NCBI GenBank assembly: GCA_964006375.1
Contig: OZ023267.1
Span: 27,836,739-27,900,738, forward strand
Length of the DNA: 64,000 nucleotides
Direction of reading: 5' to 3'
Source of the DNA: Tillus elongatus
Lineage: Eukaryota; Arthropoda; Insecta; Coleoptera; Cleridae
Below are positions 54,191-64,000 of this stretch, piece by piece. Position 1 is the first letter of the stretch; every line of letters starts with the position of its first letter. Below the pieces are notes generated by a model. The model did no database searches, was not told the origin of the DNA, and saw nothing but the letters and a program-made list of their open reading frames with translations. Made by a program: the position numbers and the translations under genes.

Positions 54191-54817
54191 TTGCACACAA
54201 ACCTGGTTTTTTACGCAAGTTCTAATGTCATGATAAAGAGTACATCGCCCCATTGAAGCAAAGTTGCCGCTGCCCCAAAAAATAGAGTGAATGGGGGGGA
54301 AATGTCAAAAATATGTTTAAACCTGTTTCCTTATTACCTCACAATTTAATCCGTTACTGAGATATTCCCTTGTACAACTTTAAAAACTCACCATGATAAG
54401 TTTCACTACAATTTTTTTTTCACATTGAATTCAGTTACAGTTGAGCGATTTAGCAACTGCCTTTTTCATACGCATAATTTGCAAACGGTAAACTTTAGGG
54501 AATTTTCGTAAAATAACTTGTTTATACATGCAACGACTTTCAATGCCTGAAAATGTTTATCTAATGCAACTGCTGGAAGACAACTGAATTAAATAAGTAA
54601 TTACAATAACGTGAAATTTAATTACTTTACAACTGTCGGTAATCTCAAGCTTATTTAAGCAACAGCCCACTTAGTATTTCAACTGTTACTGAATTTGCTT
54701 AATTGAAATTGTAATTTGTGCAAGCCGTTAAACTTTTATACTCGAAAACAAGCATAATTAGAAGAAGGGCCATTTTTTAATATGATGGGCCTTGTGAACA
54801 TGAATTTTGTAAAACAG
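54191..54817. other. No gene recognised
   Basis: AT-rich flank between M4 and H10; no repeat partner seen. Confidence 0.4.
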
Positions 54818-55349
<532 letters not shown>

Positions 55350-55455
55350 AAATGAAGAGATTTGCAGTACCTCCCTAAATGGGGGATTAGTACCTTTAAG
55401 ACCTACTTTAAGGTCTGTTTGAATTTAAAGTATTAATTTTAGTGTACAATAGATA

Positions 55456-55770
<315 letters not shown>

Positions 55771-55817
55771 TCTTTGAAAATGACAAAGCTATGATAACTT
55801 AATTTGATTAATTTTTT

Positions 55818-57248
<1,431 letters not shown>

Positions 57249-57362
57249 GTAGGTTTTTGTTATAAAAGGTAAACTAACCACCGAAATTTAGATATCTATG
57301 TTACAAGAAAAAAAAATTTACAATAAGCATTTAATTAAACAATGTTTGGTGCCAGATCATTT

Positions 57363-57402
57363 CTATGAAAATTCACTACCATCACGCACTTGCTGCGTCT
57401 AA
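57363..57402 (-). mobile_element. Solo H-family 5' end
   Basis: TCTATGAAAATTCACTACCA then TCACGCACTTGCTGCGTC: the family terminus without an adjacent core. Confidence 0.6.
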
Positions 57403-57924
57403 ACGTTTTTATATTTTTTCACGAACTTACTAAGAGTTTTATTATCAATATGAAAAAGATCCTTGCTAATTTTTTAGTTCATATGTGATAATCTACTACA
57501 ATAAATAATAGACTCAATGGATTTCCAATAATTGAACCAGCCATTGAGTTGGTATTCAGCATTTTATAAATGACACAGGACATTTACTATTTTCACGTTT
57601 ATTTTTATTATTAATTCACGATCTACTCTGCTCTATTAATGTCAAGTGCAGTAATGTATTTTTACAAACCAAATAATATTTTTGACAATTTGGCTAAATT
57701 TTATGTAGTCATGCGACAAACATAATATATAATTAAAAGAGTGATAAACAAATTGAATTATGGTGGACATACCTATGCTGTGTCGCTAAATAATAGATAA
57801 TTGCACTCTGCTTTACAAATGCCAACGTGATTGGGTTGTACCCTTCCATTGGGTTAATATCATATGTACGGGGAGGTATTAAAAAGTACTTAGTCTACAA
57901 TACAATCCGTAAAATTATTAAAAG
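57403..57924. other. No gene recognised
   Basis: AT-rich; no recognisable coding or repeat partner. Confidence 0.4.
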
Positions 57925-58952
57925 TCTGGACGCAGCAAGTGCGTTATGGTAGCGAATTTTCATTAAAATATTTTTATAAACAAATATGTGTGTTTTTTTT
58001 GTAAGAAAGAAGGCATCAAATTTGTTTAACAGTATAGCCTATATAGTAAAAACAATGTGCTATGTTTCATCAAAATAACTTTATTGTTTGAAAATGTACA
58101 AAAAATTCCGAAAGTAAACTTAAAGTGTTCCCGAAAAAACTCGTTTTTTGTTCAACCTTATAGGTTAATAGCAAATTAAGTTATTCAAATATGAAGCATT
58201 TAATCAAAATTCGCTACCATAACGCACCTGCTGCGTCCAGAATTTCTTTTCTTACAAACATTCATTATATTTCGATGAAAAATGCAAAAATGCAATAACA
58301 TAAGGCGTGTTTGACTAAAAAAAGTAATTGTGGTTGTAGAAATAATGTTTTAAGATATAGCTCAAGACACCCTATAATTAGGGTATACAATTTTTTCATA
58401 TCTTGTATAATGACGGATATATTGAGCTTTATTGATTTTTTACGGAAATTCGACAAAAATTATATACCATTAAACGATAAACTCTATAGCTAAGACTACT
58501 TCCAAGCATCAGAGAAAGGGTCTACTTGAAATGAATTTTCTGGAAATATTTTAGTAAAAAGAAGGACAATGACGGTTGAAACTAAGACTTCAGGCTTTGT
58601 AAAATATTCTTCTTAAGACATTTTCTTTCCATAGCCCGTATTAGATTCAAGTTTTTGCCTAAATGTTGCCAATTTTGACGTTTTAAATTGCGACTTTGAC
58701 GTTTTAAGGAAAACCCCAATTTATTTTTCTTGAAATGCCTATAACTTTTTTATCTTTTGACCTACAGAGCTAAATTTTAGTAGGTAATTTACCTATATTA
58801 TATAAACCCGCGTACCACACTTGGTTGTCCTTACTTTGTTATTTCCGGATATAAATTTTTTTAGTAAGAAAACAAAAAATTTTCCAAGGAAACATGGGTA
58901 GGTATTCACCAAATTTCATTAAAATCGGCCTATTATTTTTTGAGTTATCGGT

Positions 58953-59026
<74 letters not shown>

Positions 59027-59159
59027 CATATAAAAATCGAAACTGACCCCGGATATGTGTTCTAGGGGGCTTAATTAGCGCTCATTTGAAGAAATTTTTT
59101 CAAATCTCAAAAGTCGATATCTCCTCATTAGTGAAAATTTTTTTAAGAAAATTCACTAA
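57925..59159 (+). mobile_element. H-family element, copy H12 (full length)
   Basis: TCTGGACGCAGCAAGTGCGT at 57925 and its inverse at 58205-58241 bound a 317-bp module. Core blocks follow, then (TA)n at 58957-59023, CTGACCCCGGATATGTG, and the 3' palindrome ending at 59159. Confidence 0.85.
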
Positions 59160-59463
59160 TATTATTTATTCAACATAATCTTACGCATTTAATGGAAGGT
59201 TCTTAACGCAATTCTAAACCTTTTGAAAAATCTTTATCTTGATCTTCAAAGCAGCCCTCAACACTAACAAAGTTCGTTGTTTGTTGACGTAAAGTATCAT
59301 GCCTTGTATCTTTTGTATTTTTGTATACAGGCGTCCCATCGGTATGAGGACGGTGGGTAGCTCTTCACTGAGGCTATATTTTAAACTGGAGCTTTCTTGA
59401 GGCGATAAATGTTCCACAGGTGACATTTCATATTTTCTTTCATTTATACAGGGTGCTAATATA
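59160..59463. other. No gene recognised
   Basis: An 89-codon minus-strand frame (59214-59483) has no recognisable family. TATACAGGGTG at about 59443 suggests the edge of a small element. Confidence 0.35.
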
Positions 59464-60228
59464 CAGAGTGTTCCACCAAACAAATTGTTTTTATTAAACG
59501 GAAAACCCTATGTATTATGTTGTTTTTGGAAAGCCACGTTGATGCTGATCAAGCCGATACGATATTGTCTTGGGTTATTTTCAACCGTTCTCCAACTACA
59601 GGGAGTTAAATGTAAAAAAAAGTGGTCTACTTCAGACTTTGTATCCATCGACATGTGTAAAATATTAATATCGGGTTTTGACATAATACATGTTTTTTTG
59701 TAGATTGCGTTTATGTACGTTAATGACAATTTATTCGTGAATATACTGGGTATTTATCTTTTGCAAAATTTAAAAATACTTTTTTTTTTCCAAATGCAAT
59801 ATCCCATATATTTTGACTTTGATGAGTACATAATTTTATAAGATTTCTTATGATACCATTTGGATAAGTTAAATATAATACGAAAGGAGGTACAGCTGTT
59901 CAAAATATTTATTTGTGCATACTACAATTCTTATTTTCTTTGAATTCATGAAAACATTAAGAAATCAAACATTAGATGCAAAATTTTATCAAAATTTTTC
60001 AAACATTAAAACAATTTTTTCCGCCTTCCTGAATGTAAACTCGAAGTTGCAAAGCTTTTTTTGACTCTGTTCAACATCGGCAGGGTAATACTTCTAAAAG
60101 CTGTTTGTATACGATTTTTATTGCCTTCCGCAGTCGTTGGGTTCTCCTAATATCCTATCCCCAGAGGAAAAAGTCTAATGGTGCTAGATCGGGCTATACT
60201 TCTGGCCATCGAATGTTATCTCCATTTT
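59464..60228 (-). pseudogene. Mariner-like transposase 3' part with element end (M3)
   Basis: From 60228 the minus strand gives NGDNIRWPEV, then PDLAPLDFFLWG (third catalytic Asp block), RRTQRLRKAIKNRIQTAFRS and ITLPMLNRVKKSF, the C-terminal part of the TPLDFFLWG-type insect mariner-like transposases. A short terminal word (ACAGAGTGTTCCACC) near 59464 may be its inverted-repeat end. It is joined to J3 at about 60228. Stops are present. Confidence 0.65.
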
Positions 60229-61203
60229 TGGAGGTTCGGAGGAGAAGGAAAAATATGCGCCGGCAAGGAATTCCACAACTTGGAAGTCCTCGCGACAAAA
60301 GAGCGGGCATAACAAGATGTTCTATGCCTGGTGACCTGGACAGTAAAAGGGTGCATTCGCTCTGTTCCCCTGGTAGATCTGTTGGGGGCAGCAGGTGGAG
60401 GAACAATGGAAAAAAGCTCCTCTGAGCAGTGCCCGTGCAGATATCTATAAAAGAGAGAGAGGTCACCAACGACACGTCGGTGGGCAAGAGATGTCAGCTT
60501 TTGGGTGAGGGTAGGGTCACCGATGAGACGTATAGCTCTCTTATGAATGGAGTCCAGGATAGCGAGTGTAGAAGCGGCAGCGGCACTCCAGATGTGGGAG
60601 CAGTATTCGAGGTTTGGTCTTATTTGTGAAGTATATAAGGTATGGAGATTAGCTGGTGAAAAGTATTTGTGAGCCCGGAAGAGGAAACCTAATTTCTTAG
60701 CAGCCGCTTCTGCAATTGATGTGACATTTTGATGCCAATTGAGATTTAGATCCACAGAAATGCCAACAAGTAAAAAGGACACATTACTTTGAATAACTGT
60801 TGTTCATTGTGATGGGTCTAGGGCTGGTGTATCTCTTATGAGAAAGAAAGCAAGACTGAGATTTGGTGGGTTGAATTGTACAATATTTCTACTTCCCCAG
60901 TCTAATATTTTTTGGGGATCCACAGAGACAGAACACTCCATGAGTCTGCGATCCTCATTTAATTGGGCTAAACAGACAGGCTTAGAATATTGTATATTTG
61001 AGTGGAGGGTGCTGTCGTCCGCGTAACTGTGAACTGGGTTGGATGTGCCAGAGTTGATGTGGAGAAGAAACAAAGTAGGGGCTAAAGCTGAACCTTGAGG
61101 AACTCCTGCATTAATTGGATACAGTTTGGAGGAATGGCTATCCACGACAACAGAAATGCTCCGGTTGGTAAGGAAATTTGCTGTCCAGGTACAAAGTTTT
61201 GGT
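60229..61203 (-). pseudogene. Non-LTR retrotransposon J3, 3' half of RT
   Basis: Same family as J1. The minus strand encodes LYPINAGVPQGSALAPTLF, SYADDSTLHSNIQYS (YADD intact, about 61015-61026), a SVDPQKILDWGSRN block, then VGISVDLNLNWHQNVTSIA and the tail ARTSKLWNSLPAHIFPSP. Frames at 61145-60804 and 60782-60216 differ by a shift. About four codons before SYADD, compared with J1, are deleted. Both 5' and 3' ends are missing; the 3' UTR is replaced by M3 sequence. Confidence 0.85.
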
Positions 61204-61271
61204 GGTCCTCTTTCTGGGTAGTTGTTTAATATGAATTTGCAGCTACCTCAGTATTTCGGGTAGAATGAATA

Positions 61272-61822
61272 TAACATTTCAGCATGTCAAAATATTTTTC
61301 ATTACTGAACATATTGTTGAATATTATTTAGGATATACAGGAAACAAACTATTTAGTACAAAGTTTTAAGCAACGTGTTAAATACACCTCAAATTGTTCA
61401 GATAATTAGGAATGACAGTATTCTTTATTGTCGAGATAGTATTATATCCATAGCAACCTTTCTTCTGTTGTTTTTTAGTTGACTTACGTTTAAAAATCAA
61501 ACAATTTTCAAAGGCGTCTTCGTAAATCATTAATCTGCTTTTTATTGAGTTCTGTTAGTAAATTTAGTTATTTACTAATTAAATTATAACATTTTTTTAG
61601 GATAATGTTGTAATGTAAAATATTATTTGTAATAATGGGCCGATTCATTGGTGTGCTCAAGGTTACTATTTTTTTATCGTGAATCATTACGGAAAATTCT
61701 GTTATAAGTAGAAGTCTATTGTTAGACACCATGGCCCACTGCTTTTTGAACACTTTTGTTTGTCATTTGTTTTCTGGTGTTGGATTTCGTAGCCTACTAT
61801 CCTCAAAACGGTTTTTACAAAA
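61272..61822 (-). mobile_element. Fragment of an M1-type transposon
   Basis: Reverse complement of about 23590-24125: it contains the start region of the transposase (complement of ATTACTGAACATATTGTTG), the 5' UTR and the inner part of the long inverted repeat (GTTAGACACCATGGCCCACT). Truncated on both sides. It proves M1 is a repeated family. Confidence 0.75.
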
Positions 61823-61849
61823 AGGGCTGATATGCAACAGGTTAGTTAT

Positions 61850-62556
61850 TTTCTCTCTGATGCTTTGGCGGTAGTTTTAGTTAAGTTTATGGTTTAACGG
61901 TCCATAATTTTTAGCTGATTTTCGTACAAAAAATTCGTCAATGAAGAGACCGCGACTTTAGAGTTTTAAAAAGATTTTTTCAAATGAGCGCAAACTAGGC
62001 CCCCTAGAATCCAATCCGGGTTTACGTTAAGTTTTTATCTGTTTACATATATACAGGGTGACGCATTTCTGCGGTAAAGCTCAATATAATTCTTATTATA
62101 CAAGAGACGAGAAAAAATTGTATAAGTTAATTATAGGGTGTCTTGAGCTGCATCTTATAAAATTATTTTGACAATCACAGGCTGGCCCACTAGTCGATGG
62201 TGATTCCTACAATATTTTTTTTGGAACAGCTTTATTTTATTGCATTTTTTATCGAAATATGTTTGTAAGAAAAAAATCGAGACGTAGTAGTTTTGGTAGC
62301 AAATTTTCATTAAATGCTTCAAATTTCAATAACACAATTTGCTATTAACCGAAGATTTGTTGGTTAGGAAACCAATATTTAAAGTTTTTGTACATTTTTA
62401 AACAATAAGTTATTTTGATAAAATATGGCACATTGTTTCTACTATATAGATTATACCGGTCACCAAATTGATGACTGCTTGCATTAAAACGACATATTTG
62501 CTATTCAAAGCATTCTTGTAAAAATTCACTTCCATAACGCACTTGCTGCGTCCATA
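61850..62556 (-). mobile_element. H-family element, copy H15 (diverged, TA tract lost)
   Basis: Degenerate palindrome near 61912-61945 (TTAGCTGATTTTCGTAC...), CCAATCCGGGTTTACG block, and then CATATATA where other copies have long TA tracts. Core blocks and a 5' module (62276-62556) end ...CATAACGCACTTGCTGCGTCC. It shares private words with H1 (GTTTAGTTAAGTTTATGGTT), so the two form a subfamily. Confidence 0.7.
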
Positions 62557-63880
62557 CTCTTACAATTTCCGTATAAAACCAACAACGTCCATTGTTATTG
62601 AGGAATACCTATATTTTATTGCTTTTATTTGCTTAAAATGTAGTGGTACAATTAGCGACATCAACCTAAATATAGAGACAAATGATATGCCATTCTGCTA
62701 CATTAGTCTATGGTCAAACGATAGGACATTTAAGCCAGACACTAGGTTGTATCAATATTGACATTGTGTATCCAGTAAAAACGTTATTGATCCCAAAAAT
62801 GTGTTCTGTTGGTTCATAAGAAAGCATCTAAATTCCATACACTCACTTTCTACGTACTTATACTTGAATGACAGTTACATAAACTGGCTTAATTGTTTTG
62901 TGTTTTTGTCAGTATGAAAAAAAGGGTTCGTTTTGTCTAAATTTTTTACCTAAAGTATACAGGATGGTTCAATAGTGCGTTCGGATTCAATATCTCCTTT
63001 ATTATTTAGTATCGAAAAAAAAAATTGCAACAAAAGTTTCAGGTAATAACGTTAGCTACAAACTAATATAATTTTTGCATATACAGGATGTTGTATAAGT
63101 TAGATACAACCCAAACTTCACTTTTTTTGAAATGGCACACCTGTATATTGTTTCAGTTTTGAATTCCTCTTGTTTTTTTCGATTTACGAGTGTATAGTTG
63201 TTGTGGTCTATACTAAGTCGTTCAAAAGTTATGGCCACGTTTCTGAAACATCAGAGGCACATCTAAAGGCCTGTATCTTTATTAATATGTCGGCATGCAA
63301 CACCATCATGCGAAAACTCTGAAAAAGTGTTCTTCTTTTAACTTGAATCAATACAGAAAGAATTCCTTGTAAACAGTATACAGGGTGAGTAAAAACACTG
63401 GTGACAAGTCTTCTCGAGAAATTCAAATGGAATACCCTGTATATAATAATCAATTTCGACACATCAATAAACGTTCTTTTAGTTTCGTGAAGTATTCCCT
63501 ATACCTAAAACCAGTATTTACTGAGATATTTGGGGTTTTTGAAGAAAAAAGTACATTTATACACATATGCGAATTAGTGTATTATTTTTGACACACCTGT
63601 ATACAGTTTCCTGTCTAGACTCCTCTCGGTTTGATTATTAATCGTGTGTTGGGACATATGAAGAATTATATTAAGATTTACGGTCGCTACTTCGCAAAGC
63701 CTAGTACTTATTCCGACCTCGTTTTATTATTTCAGAAAACTTTGAAATGTCGGCCTGTTTCAAATGTGACATATTCCTCAAAAAATGTATTGTTACCAAT
63801 TGTTATTAATATACAAAAGCTCGGAGAAAGAATATTCCTCAACTAAAAATACATACATTTTCTATTATTACTGTATTTAG
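62557..63880. other. No gene recognised; several TACAGGRTG words
   Basis: Words TATACAGGATG (about 62958 and 63083), ATACAGGGTGAG (about 63378), ACACCTGTATATTG (about 63138), TACCCTGTATATAA (about 63431) and ACACCTGTATACAG (about 63593) suggest a cluster of small non-autonomous elements. No boundary can be proven. Confidence 0.4.

Positions 63881-64000
<120 letters not shown>

Overview
The window is animal, almost certainly insect DNA; a beetle is plausible but is not proven by the sequence. It is AT-rich, has GT-AG introns, carries exons of two neuronal/chemosensory receptor genes, and is otherwise a dense graveyard of transposable elements. No prokaryotic gene order, CRISPR array or rRNA gene is visible.

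Host genes. Two receptor genes converge tail to tail. On the plus strand, the last exon of an ionotropic receptor (IR, 9880-10357) ends in an intact stop codon; its 3' UTR is split by a 2.6-kb pogo-type transposon that landed 17 bp after the stop. On the minus strand, four phase-compatible exons of a Cys-loop ligand-gated (GABA/glycine-receptor-like) chloride channel subunit run from 49508 down to 16840 (M1; M2-M3; M3 end plus loop; loop plus M4 and stop). Introns are 60 bp, 26.4 kb and 5.4 kb, so most of 17-49 kb is intron filled with mobile elements.

Mobile elements by region. 0.5-6.6 kb: an interspersed (TA)n-bearing family (called H here), tRNA-derived SINEs, a piggyBac gene split by an H copy, a Penelope-like GIY-YIG fragment and a non-LTR RT fragment (J2). 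7.3-9.7 kb: a hammerhead-like motif, a long inverted repeat and a decayed intron-containing Crypton. 10.4-13.0 kb: complete pogo element. 18.8-21.7 kb: nearly full non-LTR element J1. 21.9-27.1 kb: non-LTR, IS630/mariner-like and piggyBac pieces. 28.4-33.3 kb: less AT-rich non-coding DNA with 285-bp tandem repeats, resembling non-coding or LTR parts of an LTR retroelement. 33.8-38.1 kb: a row of H copies, and a tRNA-Pro-like sequence. 38.6-43.1 kb: a four-exon THAP/P-element transposase that is nearly intact. 43-46 kb: non-LTR and Penelope remnants. 47-64 kb: more H copies, inverted Penelope ends with hammerhead-like motifs, a complete Tigger/pogo-like element, mariner-like relics and further non-LTR copies.

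The most interesting material is (i) the H family, whose parts (a fixed 5' end, subterminal inverted repeat, (TA)n tract, 3' terminal hairpin) look like the HINE/DINE-1 type of Helentron-related non-autonomous elements, (ii) hammerhead-ribozyme-like motifs in Penelope ends, (iii) the Crypton with an intron and flanking inverted repeat, and (iv) the near-intact P element. Positions of motifs were read by eye, and element edges are approximate unless a target-site duplication is stated.
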